The translations under genes were made by a program, and so were the position numbers. The notes under the pieces were generated by a model. It made no database searches. It was not told where the DNA came from and saw only the letters and a program-made list of their open reading frames with translations. From a virus: 64,000 bases of DNA. Positions within the stretch are counted from its first letter, which is position 1, and every line of letters starts with the position of its first letter. Of the stretch, positions 24,736 to 32,552 are shown piece by piece. The stretch is from the IMG/VR virus record IMGVR_UViG_3300010412_000002, positions 42,630 to 106,629 of that record; one strand, 5' to 3'.

Positions 24736-26013
24736 ATGTCTCTATTCTATACTCTTATTGTACCTTTTCTGGTTTCTTTTTTCTCAATTACAGAAGGCAC
24801 ATGGATTACGGATTGTGAAGTCCAAGATGCGTGTGCGGATGCTTGTAACTATACTGATAGTCCAGTATACGTTAATCAAGATTGTTTAGAGAAAGTTGCT
24901 AACCTATCTGATTGGTCAGATCTACAAGGAGATAACTGCGATACAGTATTCCTAAAACCTGGGGATTATACTGGACTTGGCAATCTTGAGTATTCTGATC
25001 TTAATTCAAACACGGTAGTACTGTATGGACTAACCTATCCTATGGGTTCCGGTACTACTTCTGCTGTGCGTATTCTTTCCTTCAATGATCCGGATTTCAC
25101 AGACTCAAAACTTGAGTTTGTTAATATCATCTTCGAGGAAGGAGTAAGCATCGCAGCTCAGCCTACATCTAGCTTTGGTTGGTTTAATGATTCCGACATT
25201 ACGTTTAACTGCTGCTTATTTGAAGATTATGGATTTTCCTCTACGGATGATCCGCAAAAAGCACAAGCTCCTGACATCGGGTTCTTTAGCTGCTATTTCG
25301 ATGCTTGTGATGTAGGAATTGCTTTTGGAAATGGCTATGTTAAAAACTGTATCTTCGATGCCTGTGGAGTTGGCATTGATCTCTATGCTGCACATCCAGC
25401 TAGTTACGATGCGGTTGGACATACTGTTGAACTTGACTCCCTAGTATTTATTGGCGATGAATCTGAAGCTGTTAATTACGCAGTTATAGATAACAGTGAA
25501 TATTATGGATACTACGATGAAAATGAAAATTGGGTAGATGCAGATAACATTAGTTATACTGAACTTACTAATTCTTCATTTATTGATATTGAAAAAGGAG
25601 TTACTCTAGATGCAGGAGTTGCACATGAATTTAACTACTATTTCTATCATCTATGGTTCTTACCTCTTAACGTTACTCCAAGTACCTATGGAGCTATTGA
25701 TCATCCTGAACTTACTTGGTCTGGATTTGGAACTAAGTCCAGTACTATTTCAGGTTGCCGATTTGTAGACTTTAGTAATGTTGCTCCTAATAATCTTTCT
25801 TGCGATTATCCAGATAGTCAGATTAACATGAGTAGCTCACTATTTGAATACTGCGGATCTGGAGTTTATAACTGGGTAAGTTGTACTGGAAATTACCATA
25901 GAAATTCTAGTTCTAATTGTAACTCAAGTGCTTATCCTTCTTCTTACACGTTTTGGTATCCTACCAATACTAATGTGAAGAACTCGGCAAAAACTTCTTA
26001 TACAATTAACTAA
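24736..26013 (+). CDS. Parallel beta-helix (pectate-lyase-like) protein with signal-like N-terminus
   Basis: 425 residues. The first 20 residues (MSLFYTLIVPFLVSFFSITEG) are hydrophobic and resemble a signal peptide or membrane anchor without a basic N-terminus. The rest shows the ladder of a right-handed parallel beta-helix: short repeated strands such as LEFVNIIFEEGVSI, ITFNCCLFEDYGF, IGFFSCYFDACDVGIAFGNGYVKNCIFDACGVGIDL (quoted only as a pattern of x-x-C-x-F-D-A-C-x-x-G-I turns), and later ISGCRFVDFSN. Such folds occur in tailspike depolymerases and in secreted Bacteroidetes proteins. No catalytic residues can be named. The call as a tailspike-like or surface-glycan-binding protein is inference. 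Confidence 0.6.
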   Translation: MSLFYTLIVPFLVSFFSITEGTWITDCEVQDACADACNYTDSPVYVNQDCLEKVANLSDWSDLQGDNCDTVFLKPGDYTGLGNLEYSDLNSNTVVLYGLTYPMGSGTTSAVRILSFNDPDFTDSKLEFVNIIFEEGVSIAAQPTSSFGWFNDSDITFNCCLFEDYGFSSTDDPQKAQAPDIGFFSCYFDACDVGIAFGNGYVKNCIFDACGVGIDLYAAHPASYDAVGHTVELDSLVFIGDESEAVNYAVIDNSEYYGYYDENENWVDADNISYTELTNSSFIDIEKGVTLDAGVAHEFNYYFYHLWFLPLNVTPSTYGAIDHPELTWSGFGTKSSTISGCRFVDFSNVAPNNLSCDYPDSQINMSSSLFEYCGSGVYNWVSCTGNYHRNSSSNCNSSAYPSSYTFWYPTNTNVKNSAKTSYTIN

Positions 26014-26031
26014 TACAAGATAGGGTGTGTT

Positions 26032-26049
26032 GGCCAAGGCAACTTGGCC
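26032..26049 (+). promoter_or_regulatory. GNRA-capped hairpin before the polyglycine gene
   Basis: GGCCAAG-GCAA-CTTGGCC is a perfect seven-pair stem with a GCAA tetraloop in a 60-base gap. No T-tract follows at once, so termination is doubtful. It is the second GCAA-capped intergenic hairpin in the fibre cassette (the first at 15416-15431) and may stabilise or process the mRNA. Confidence 0.55.
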
Positions 26050-26073
26050 TTACATTCTTAACTTCTAAATAAT

Positions 26074-26775
26074 ATGGCAACAGAAACATTTACATCATCA
26101 GGTAGTTGGTCTAAACCTGCGGGAGTTACATCTGTATTCGTAGAATGCTGGGGAGCTGCTGGAGGAGGAGGTGCATCAAATAATACTTCAAATGGTGGTG
26201 GAGGAGGCGGAGGTGGTGCCTATGCCTCTGATACAGTTGCGTATAGTTCTGGAGCATCATCGGTAACTTATGTAGTTGGTACTGGTGGTGCAGGCGGTAC
26301 TGGCACAAGTGCTGGCATTAGTGGAGGACACACTTATTGGGGAGCATCTTTTGATGTATTTGCAAGAGGTGGATATGGTGGTGGAGGTACTGCAGGTGGA
26401 AACGGTAGTTCTGGAGCAGGAGGAGAAGATTCCCTTAGTGCAGGTTCTACAAAATACGCCGGAGGAGCTGGGTCTGCCGGAAACGGTGGAACATACGGAG
26501 GCGGCGGTGGCGGCGGTGGAGCTGGATCTACTGGAGCTGGTGGTACGGCTACTAGTACTGCAACTGGCGGAACTGGAACTTCTGAAAATGGGGGTGATGG
26601 CGGTAATGGAGGAATTGGAGCAGGAACCACTGGAAATAATTACGGAGGTGGTGGAGGTGGAGGCCGTAGAAGCGGTAGTCCATCATCAGGCCCTGGTGGC
26701 GATGGAGCTGGAGGTTATATTAGGATTACATATACACTTCCTACATCGACAGGAAATTTCTTTTTAGTACTTTAA
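26074..26775 (+). CDS. Glycine-rich adhesin (polyglycine-sandwich-like fibre tip)
   Basis: 233 residues. It opens with the domain signature FTSSGSWSKPAGVTSVFVECWGAAGGGG, recognisable as the start of phage glycine-rich domains, then has about ten glycine-rich runs (GGGGGGGG, GGYGGGG, GGGGGGGGAG, GGGGGGGR) separated by short variable loops, and ends with a strand AGGYIRITYTL. In the gp38 adhesin of phage S16 such runs form a sandwich of polyglycine II helices with the loops determining host range. A similar tip is inferred here. The frame is certain, because the stretches in other frames are complements of the glycine codons. It ends the adhesin part before small genes. Confidence 0.75.
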   Translation: MATETFTSSGSWSKPAGVTSVFVECWGAAGGGGASNNTSNGGGGGGGGAYASDTVAYSSGASSVTYVVGTGGAGGTGTSAGISGGHTYWGASFDVFARGGYGGGGTAGGNGSSGAGGEDSLSAGSTKYAGGAGSAGNGGTYGGGGGGGGAGSTGAGGTATSTATGGTGTSENGGDGGNGGIGAGTTGNNYGGGGGGGRRSGSPSSGPGGDGAGGYIRITYTLPTSTGNFFLVL

Positions 26776-26804
26776 ATAGCAATATAATATAATATTTATA
26801 AATT

Positions 26805-27068
26805 ATGAAACAGACTAATACTATTAATTTTTCGCAAAACGCGATTGAAACTATTGAACCTACTCTTGAAACTATTAATAAGTTAACTCAAGAGATTCTA
26901 AATCTAAATTCTCAATTAGAAGTTTTTATTAAAGGGTTTGCTTCCGCTCAGAATATTCCTGACGGAGCTGTTTTAAAGCTGTCACAAGATGGCAAACAAT
27001 TGCTTGTCTTCGAGAAAGAAATCGAAGAGCAAGAAGAACCCACAAAATCTAAAACTAAAAAGAAATGA
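26805..27068 (+). CDS. Small coiled-coil protein with lysine-rich tail
   Basis: 87 residues. The first half is a helix with heptad spacing (IEPTLETINKLTQEILNLNSQLEVF), the middle contains a short beta hairpin (GAVLKLSQDGKQLLVFE), and the end is acidic then lysine-rich (EEQEEPTKSKTKKK). Its stop overlaps the start of the next gene (ATGA). Small helical proteins between fibre genes may assist assembly or trimerisation of fibres. No family recognised. Confidence 0.55.
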   Translation: MKQTNTINFSQNAIETIEPTLETINKLTQEILNLNSQLEVFIKGFASAQNIPDGAVLKLSQDGKQLLVFEKEIEEQEEPTKSKTKKK

Positions 27069-27736
27069 GTTTAAGAAATAATAGATATTTTACTCTCTGG
27101 CAAAACTCAGATGATAGAGAACTAATATTGCTAGATGACGTAAAGAACTTGCGCCATCTTGTAACTGCGTTAGATCCAGCTTTAGCAGATGCTGCGTTGG
27201 ACTACTTTGCAATTCATGACAGATCTTCTGGCCATGCAAAGCAATTTACTATTAATGATCTTGTTACCCTCTTAAGTACACTTGGTGTTGGTGGGGGAGT
27301 AATTCAGTATAATACTGGAGATGTAACAATCACAGCTTCTGACACAGGTGTAACAGCTAGTAGAGATGCAGTCAATGGCATCGTTACTATTACTGTTCCA
27401 GAAGATGTACACCTTTTCGGAGCCAACGTATATGGTGTTCAAACAGACACAGATTCATCTAACAACCTTAAAATCAAAGTTGTATATACTAATGAAACTG
27501 TTGTTAACCAAAATACTAGAACTGCAGATATTCCACAAGTAGAATTTGTCGATCTTACTATTCCTTACGCATCTAATGGCGGAGTAGTATCTGAAACATA
27601 TCCAGGTGTTTATGCTAAAACATCTGCAAAGGATGTTTCTCTAGTAACCGCAGAACTTGATGGTTCTGATGCAGTGCTCCAAGTTAAAGTAGAGAGCATT
27701 GTAGAAACTAACTTTTTAATAAAATTAACATTTTAA
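27065..27736 (+). CDS. Fibre-associated protein
   Basis: 223 residues, overlapping the previous stop by ATGA. The first 80 residues include LWQNSDDRELILLDDVKNLRHLV and HAKQFTINDLVTLLSTLGVGGG, a helical virion-attachment type segment. The rest is beta-rich (GDVTITASDTGVTASRDAVNGIVTITVPEDVHL, described as a threonine/valine ladder) and ends VKVESIVETNFLIKLTF. It resembles a short fibre or fibre base that precedes the 687-residue fibre. No specific family recognised; call rests on composition and location. Confidence 0.6.
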   Translation: MSLRNNRYFTLWQNSDDRELILLDDVKNLRHLVTALDPALADAALDYFAIHDRSSGHAKQFTINDLVTLLSTLGVGGGVIQYNTGDVTITASDTGVTASRDAVNGIVTITVPEDVHLFGANVYGVQTDTDSSNNLKIKVVYTNETVVNQNTRTADIPQVEFVDLTIPYASNGGVVSETYPGVYAKTSAKDVSLVTAELDGSDAVLQVKVESIVETNFLIKLTF

Positions 27737-27738
27737 GA

Positions 27739-29802
27739 ATGAAACGTATTGTAATATTTATATTAACCATACTGCCATTCTTAGGGTATTCTCAAGTAGA
27801 AGAAGACTTTGGGGGAAGATTTATCTTCTACCATGACACACTTATCCCTACTACGGAAAGCTTTTATGTGGAAGGTATTTATGCCCATCCACGTAACGCG
27901 TACACCGCAGACTCTGCATCAGTAGGAGATATCATTGTGGATTGCGATTGCAATGCTTTCGTAATTGATACTATTCACTCTGTATTGTCTAACATTCTTT
28001 CTCTTACGATTACACCCCAAGATACGTCAGTGAATGATATTCGTTCCTGCACAGGCGGTATTCTTAGAGCTAAATCTCCACCAAATGGAAATTATGCTTT
28101 TCCTGCTGGAGTTCCTGATAACATAGCAGATTGTATTCTAAACTTTAACTTATCAAATACCTACGATATCTTATTTAGTACAGATACACTTTATATTGCA
28201 GCTGATACACTCTATCTTATAGTAAAAGGAAATACTCAAAAGATACCTCTATCTAGTATTAATGATGGTAATGGTATTTACAGCGGTGATGGGGTCTTAG
28301 TGACAGAGACTGATGTTACTCAGAATGCCTTTAAGATCAACTTTAGCTCTGATGTAAATGGCAGCTACGGGGGCAGATTTAGTAACTTAGGAACTGGTGG
28401 TACTGGTGTTCAAGGTATTGGGAAAGGATATGGAGTAAGAGCTACTGGATCTAGTATAGCTGATGCTGTTGGATTATGGGCAGAGAATACCTCAGCTTCT
28501 GCTTATACCGTACTCATAGCAAATTATTCAACTGCCAATGGTATACTACCAATGATGTCTTTTCAAAGACCTTCTGCCACAACTGCTGCGATAGGAGATG
28601 GAACCGGAATTGAATTTCAGGCAAAGAATGGTTTTGGTGGGAATCCAATTTATTTAAAGATTCAAGGATACTTGTCAGATCTATCTAGTGGGGCTGAAGA
28701 CGGTGTGTTTACTGTTAAACTTATGGAAGAAGGAGCAACAGCTGCTGATAGGCTCACTCTGGCTTCTACAGGAGCATTAACACTTCAAGGATATGCTAAT
28801 GCTGCGTTAGTAAATGCTGACTCTTCTCTGTATGCTATGACTCTAGACGAAACTGGAGACGTGCATGCAGTAGCTGTAAGTGGACTTGCAGATGGGTTCA
28901 TCGGAACTACTAATGCTACTCTTACGAGTAATCGTACTATTACTAACGCAGGTTTTAGTTTCATTATGTCTAATAATACTTCTACTACTACTTTCAGAGC
29001 AAACAATACTGCAGCTAGTGGTACCGCTATTTATGGTAACTCTACTTTAAGTTATGGAGTTCGTGGTTATTCTGGATCTAATTACGGTGGATATTTTGAA
29101 AGTAATGGTGCTAGCAGTGGGGCGTTATATGTGAATAATACTTCAACTGGTACTGGGGCTGTTATTGGTGCTAATTCTGGAATCGCTCTAATTGCAGGAT
29201 CTACAGGTCAAATAGCTATACGTGCTAGTGAAGACGGATCTACTACTAATACTGTTGTAGATGTGTTTGAAATGGCTACAACCACTAGTGGTACAGCTGC
29301 TGATGGCTATGGTATAGGAATGAGATTTACTGCTGAACAAGCTTCTGGATCTAGTACTACGATGGGATCAGTAGATATGTATTGGGAAGATGCTACTAAC
29401 GTAAACCCGGAACTTAGAATACAAATGCGTGAAGAAGGTTCTGCTGAAACTACTAAGTTAACTTTGGAGTCTACTGGTATTATGACTCTTCAATCTGGTG
29501 TACGTGATAATGTACTATCGGAAGTATCTTCTACTACCACTGCTACTTTATACAAAACTCTACCAGTAAACACTACTGGTGGTGGATTTGATATTGATGT
29601 TCCAACTGCACCTGTTGCAGGTGATTGGTTTGCTGTAGTTGACTCTCGTGGACAAGCTGGTAGTAATAACATTACCGTAAACTTTACTGGAGCCACCGTA
29701 AATTTCCATGGAGCTAGCAACGATTATGTCCTTGTAGCTACCAATGAGTATGCTCGTTTCACCTATGTAAATGCTACAGTAGGTTGGGTTAAATCTAACT
29801 AA
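27739..29802 (+). CDS. Large modular fibre protein with an N-terminal signal-peptide-like sequence
   Basis: 687 residues. It starts MKRIVIFILTILPFLGYSQ, a textbook Bacteroidetes-type signal peptide with a basic start, hydrophobic core and a YSQ end. Residues 20-165 are unlike phage fibre sequence and contain cysteines. From about residue 180 it turns into typical fibre modules (GNGIYSGDGVLVTETDVTQNAFKINF, SYGGRFSNLGTGGTGVQGIGKGYG), including two copies of a segment with GIGMRF / GIEFQA and LRIQMREEGSAETTKLTLES / TVKLMEEGATAADRLTLAS. The last 90 residues (SSTTTATLYKTLPVNTTGG, GDWFAVVDSRGQAGSNNITVNF) are a frequent fibre tip. A secreted-protein N-terminus on a phage fibre is odd and may reflect host-gene capture. 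Confidence 0.7.
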   Translation: MKRIVIFILTILPFLGYSQVEEDFGGRFIFYHDTLIPTTESFYVEGIYAHPRNAYTADSASVGDIIVDCDCNAFVIDTIHSVLSNILSLTITPQDTSVNDIRSCTGGILRAKSPPNGNYAFPAGVPDNIADCILNFNLSNTYDILFSTDTLYIAADTLYLIVKGNTQKIPLSSINDGNGIYSGDGVLVTETDVTQNAFKINFSSDVNGSYGGRFSNLGTGGTGVQGIGKGYGVRATGSSIADAVGLWAENTSASAYTVLIANYSTANGILPMMSFQRPSATTAAIGDGTGIEFQAKNGFGGNPIYLKIQGYLSDLSSGAEDGVFTVKLMEEGATAADRLTLASTGALTLQGYANAALVNADSSLYAMTLDETGDVHAVAVSGLADGFIGTTNATLTSNRTITNAGFSFIMSNNTSTTTFRANNTAASGTAIYGNSTLSYGVRGYSGSNYGGYFESNGASSGALYVNNTSTGTGAVIGANSGIALIAGSTGQIAIRASEDGSTTNTVVDVFEMATTTSGTAADGYGIGMRFTAEQASGSSTTMGSVDMYWEDATNVNPELRIQMREEGSAETTKLTLESTGIMTLQSGVRDNVLSEVSSTTTATLYKTLPVNTTGGGFDIDVPTAPVAGDWFAVVDSRGQAGSNNITVNFTGATVNFHGASNDYVLVATNEYARFTYVNATVGWVKSN

Positions 29803-29804
29803 TT

Positions 29805-29954
29805 ATGGCTTTTTTTCAAATCGTCATTGAGGACGAAATTATGGGGATGATCACTCCCCCAAATAAATTCCGTAAACTGATCAACCGTTTTAAGAAATGG
29901 CTTTGCTGTAAAGTATGCGGATGTAATAAAGAAAATCAAGAAAACAATGGCTAA
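29805..29954 (+). CDS. Very small cysteine-rich protein
   Basis: 49 codons, starting two bases after the large fibre and overlapping the next gene by eight bases, which makes translation coupling plausible. The product is basic in the middle (NKFRKLINRFKKW) and has four cysteines in CCKVCGC, which could bind a metal ion. The N-terminus (MAFFQIVIEDEIMGMI) is partly hydrophobic. The tight packing between neighbours is the main argument for it being real. No family recognised. Confidence 0.5.
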   Translation: MAFFQIVIEDEIMGMITPPNKFRKLINRFKKWLCCKVCGCNKENQENNG

Positions 29955-30309
29955 TCAAGAATCTATCGAACTCGCAGTATTCCTTGCGCACTTTGCAAAT
30001 GGAATCTATTTTTCTGCACAAGATGGGAAAGTAAATTGGACTGACGCATTTCATTTTGTAAATGCTGTTACTAAAGCTCCAGCAGCCTTCTCCAATATTA
30101 AGTTGGTACCCAGTGAAATCGAGTCCTGGGATGCAGTAGAAAAATCTCAGGTAATTTCATATTTTAAATCTAACTTGAAATTTGATAAACCTGACCTCGA
30201 GAATAATATTGAAGACATCTTTATGGCAGGTGTAACACTTGCTAAAGCAATCGTAGAACTAATCGAAAAAGAAGAAGATGGCGTGCCCAGTAATCAACCT
30301 GAGGTCTGA
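29947..30309 (+). CDS. Small helical protein, unknown function
   Basis: 120 residues, helical nearly throughout: ESIELAVFLAHFANGIYFSAQDGKVNWTDAFHFVNAVTKAP, then VPSEIESWDAVEKSQVISYF and a C-terminal helix MAGVTLAKAIVELIEKEED (quoted as separate pieces). Proteins of this type, with the DGKxxWTDA turn and ExxxWDAxEKxQ helix, are often found near lysis and fibre genes of Bacteroidetes phages. It overlaps the small gene before it by eight bases and the next gene by 32 bases. No membrane segment is obvious. Function unknown. Confidence 0.6.
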   Translation: MANQESIELAVFLAHFANGIYFSAQDGKVNWTDAFHFVNAVTKAPAAFSNIKLVPSEIESWDAVEKSQVISYFKSNLKFDKPDLENNIEDIFMAGVTLAKAIVELIEKEEDGVPSNQPEV

Positions 30310-31240
30310 TCTTCTTCTAAATGCCGATGCGGGTGGAACGTGGACGTATAACGGATACTCTGCAACATTTGACGGGGACGATGACAATCTAGCTCAGTTT
30401 GTCGGAAGCCCCGCTTCACCTCCCGAGGAAACTGCTTCCTTAATTGGTGATGACCCCACCCTTGATCCAACTGGTCATACGGTGGGGTTTTATTCTTTTA
30501 CCTACTCGCTCGTCTCTGGAGGTTGTTCAGCCGATAATAATATAGTGTTGCCTATCATGGCAACGTATACAGCAGGAGATGATGTCTCCAAAACTATTTG
30601 TCAAGATGATAGATCAATATTTAATCTATTTGATCTCATTGATGACTTTGGAGCAAATGGAGTTGATACAGGAGGAAGTTGGGAACAACTAAATGGGACT
30701 CCTAATCCACATCCTGGTTTCTCTAATAATGTAGATCCTACATTAGCAACATTTGACGTATCTGAAATTGATTGGCCTAATGATACGTTTCCCATTCATT
30801 TTTATTATACTACTCAAGAGCCAGGAGTAGCAGGATTTACGCGAACAAGATGTCCGCAATGCAGTTCTGATCATTCGTCGGTCTACATAACAATGACTGG
30901 TACATCATGTTGCACAGCATCAACCTATTGCTATCAAGGAACAGTTCTAGATGGGACTACTATATATAAAATTACGTACCTAGACGGATCTTTTATAGAT
31001 AATACTAGTGATGCAATGAATTTCCCGTATACCTTACCTGGGGACAATGCAACATTTGAAGCCGATTTAAATAGTTATTTAACAAATAATGGAGGTGGTA
31101 CTTGTACTATTATTGCGAGTGATCCAGCCCCAACCTATAACACTGTTTATGTAGATATTCCATGTAAGAGATTAGATGCTCTGTGTACAACGTCTGACTG
31201 TTCGTTATACACTCGATTTACAGGAGGAATATGTATTTAA
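30278..31240 (+). CDS. Ig-like adhesin-type protein, partial paralogue of the 19280 gene
   Basis: 320 residues. The N-terminal domain (LLLNADAGGTWTYNGY, GFYSFTYSLVSGGCSADNNIVL) is clearly related to the start of the protein encoded at 19280-20014 (TGGTWSYVG, YIYRYTVTSGGCSAYADL). A second Ig-like domain follows (SIFNLFDLIDDFGANG, GSWEQLN). The C-terminal 110 residues are cysteine-rich (RCPQCSS, SCCTASTYCYQG, CTTSDCSLYTRF), possibly metal-binding or disulfide-linked. The start ATG overlaps the previous gene by 32 bases; a later start is possible but would cut the domain. It closes the fibre/adhesin cassette just before the lysis genes. Confidence 0.6.
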   Translation: MACPVINLRSDLLLNADAGGTWTYNGYSATFDGDDDNLAQFVGSPASPPEETASLIGDDPTLDPTGHTVGFYSFTYSLVSGGCSADNNIVLPIMATYTAGDDVSKTICQDDRSIFNLFDLIDDFGANGVDTGGSWEQLNGTPNPHPGFSNNVDPTLATFDVSEIDWPNDTFPIHFYYTTQEPGVAGFTRTRCPQCSSDHSSVYITMTGTSCCTASTYCYQGTVLDGTTIYKITYLDGSFIDNTSDAMNFPYTLPGDNATFEADLNSYLTNNGGGTCTIIASDPAPTYNTVYVDIPCKRLDALCTTSDCSLYTRFTGGICI

Positions 31241-31257
31241 CTTTTCTTAATATTACA

Positions 31258-31662
31258 ATGACTGATATTGGAGTCTGGGCGTCGCTATTACCGATCGTAG
31301 GATCTGTCATCTTTACCTATGTTCGGTTATCCAGTAGAATGGCACGTATGGAAACTATTCAAGAAGAACAAGCAAAAGTAATTTCCAGAATAGAATTAGA
31401 TTCAGATGCTCACTACGATAAGGTATCAAAACAAATTGATGATCTAAAGACTAGTGTTGTTTCTGTAGAAAAAGCTATCTTAGAAACATCACTAAGACGT
31501 AGTGTAGAATATGATAATCTAACTAAACAATTGGATAATATCGCTTCTAGTGTGCACGCACAGGAAGCACGTATTACTAACCTGGAACTCTTTAATCAAC
31601 GCATGTATGAGATCCCTATGGAGAATCCTAGACGCCCTAGGAGAAAAGGCAACACGAACTGA
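31258..31662 (+). CDS. Membrane-anchored coiled-coil protein (lysis region)
   Basis: About 134 residues from the ATG at 31258 (an ATG at 31231 in the same frame, preceded by AGGAGG only three bases away, is the alternative). One membrane helix near the start (DIGVWASLLPIVGSVIFTYV) is followed by a long coiled coil (ARMETIQEEQAKVISRIEL, KVSKQIDDLKTSVVSVEKAI, QEARITNLELFNQRMYE) and a short basic tail (NPRRPRRKGN). This topology is seen in many small phage proteins next to holins, for instance hemolysin XhlA-like proteins. It overlaps the next, holin-like gene by 56 bases. A holin partner or antiholin role is inference. Confidence 0.6.
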   Translation: MTDIGVWASLLPIVGSVIFTYVRLSSRMARMETIQEEQAKVISRIELDSDAHYDKVSKQIDDLKTSVVSVEKAILETSLRRSVEYDNLTKQLDNIASSVHAQEARITNLELFNQRMYEIPMENPRRPRRKGNTN

Positions 31663-31930
31663 TATATGGACCCTCTGTGCTATAACGGCGTTTATATGGG
31701 CGCTTATTAAATCAGACACAGATATGGTTATATGGTTATTAGGATTTATGTTTGCCGACCTAGGAATTGAAAAATATACAGATGTACAGAAAGTAAAACA
31801 CTATGCTGAAACTATTAGAGAAGATCAAAGCGACTCACATCATTATCCTAATACTCGTGGGAGTAATAGCAATGTTGTGGATTCGAACCGACTCCTTGAA
31901 AAAGGACATGACGGATCTTCTGATGACTAA
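31607..31930 (+). CDS. Holin-like small membrane protein
   Basis: 107 residues from the ATG at 31607. An upstream ATG at 31550 would overlap further and is less likely. Two hydrophobic segments are visible (TDIWTLCAITAFIWALI and DMVIWLLGFMFADLGI) separated by the short polar turn KSDTD, and the C-terminus is hydrophilic (DQSDSHHYPNTRGS and on). Size, two membrane helices and position before a spanin-like and a wall-enzyme gene fit a holin. The last 128 bases overlap, in another frame, the membrane segment of the following gene. Confidence 0.6.
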   Translation: MRSLWRILDALGEKATRTDIWTLCAITAFIWALIKSDTDMVIWLLGFMFADLGIEKYTDVQKVKHYAETIREDQSDSHHYPNTRGSNSNVVDSNRLLEKGHDGSSDD

Positions 31931-32552
31931 TGACACTCTCGTAACTTATATAAACGAGTTAGGGCAAAGAGTATATGATATACCCGTGCAAGTAATTGAT
32001 CCCACAGTAATAGGAAAGTTACGCGCTGTTGACTCAACTTATAAGGAACTCGATAGGAGAATACGAGCTTTTGATAAAAAACATAAAGATCTTATGGCTT
32101 CAATGGCTCTTGTATTAGAATCAGAAGGAACAGTAAGCTCCACTTACGTTACTAACAACTACTATAGTGAGGACTCCACAGTATATTCTAAAACATTCCA
32201 TTATGATGATGGGCTGCTGGATGCGTATACTACGATTCCAAACACTTTAGATAGTATAGAAACTTCTTATAAAATTAACTTAGGGAAAATGTATATAGAT
32301 ATCTTTAATAAGCGACGAGGCATTTTAAGCCGTTCTGAGCCGCTTTATGATGTCTATGCTACATTCGATAACCCCAAAGTTAATCTTTTGTCACAGCGCG
32401 TCTCTGTGGGTCTTAGACCCGTTCCTGTGGTCAGTATTACTGCTGGAGGAGGATTTGCAATAGTACAACACAACAAACAATTACATTGGGGGCCAAGCCT
32501 ATACTTAGGAGCAGGAATTCCATTATACACTTTTTATAAACATAAAAGATGA
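31803..32552 (+). CDS. Membrane-anchored periplasmic protein, spanin-like
   Basis: 249 residues. One N-terminal membrane helix (ATHIIILILVGVIAMLWI) is followed by a periplasmic-type helical part (MTDLLMTNDTLVTYINELGQ, KLRAVDSTYKELDRRIRAFDKKHKDLMAS in pieces) and a C-terminal beta-rich part whose last 50 residues (VSVGLRPVPVVSITAGGGF, GPSLYLGAGIPLYTFY) alternate like outer-membrane beta strands. A protein tethered in the inner membrane that reaches to the outer membrane would fit a spanin. It is nested over the tail of the holin-like gene (128 bases) and overlaps the wall-enzyme gene by ATGA. Spanin is inferred, not shown. Confidence 0.5.
   Translation: MLKLLEKIKATHIIILILVGVIAMLWIRTDSLKKDMTDLLMTNDTLVTYINELGQRVYDIPVQVIDPTVIGKLRAVDSTYKELDRRIRAFDKKHKDLMASMALVLESEGTVSSTYVTNNYYSEDSTVYSKTFHYDDGLLDAYTTIPNTLDSIETSYKINLGKMYIDIFNKRRGILSRSEPLYDVYATFDNPKVNLLSQRVSVGLRPVPVVSITAGGGFAIVQHNKQLHWGPSLYLGAGIPLYTFYKHKR

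Noticed and set aside
26334-26630. Proline-rich open frame on the minus strand inside the polyglycine gene
   Set aside because: It is the complement of glycine codons (GGN reads as NCC) and has no independent features; the + strand glycine-rich protein is typical of a known phage domain.
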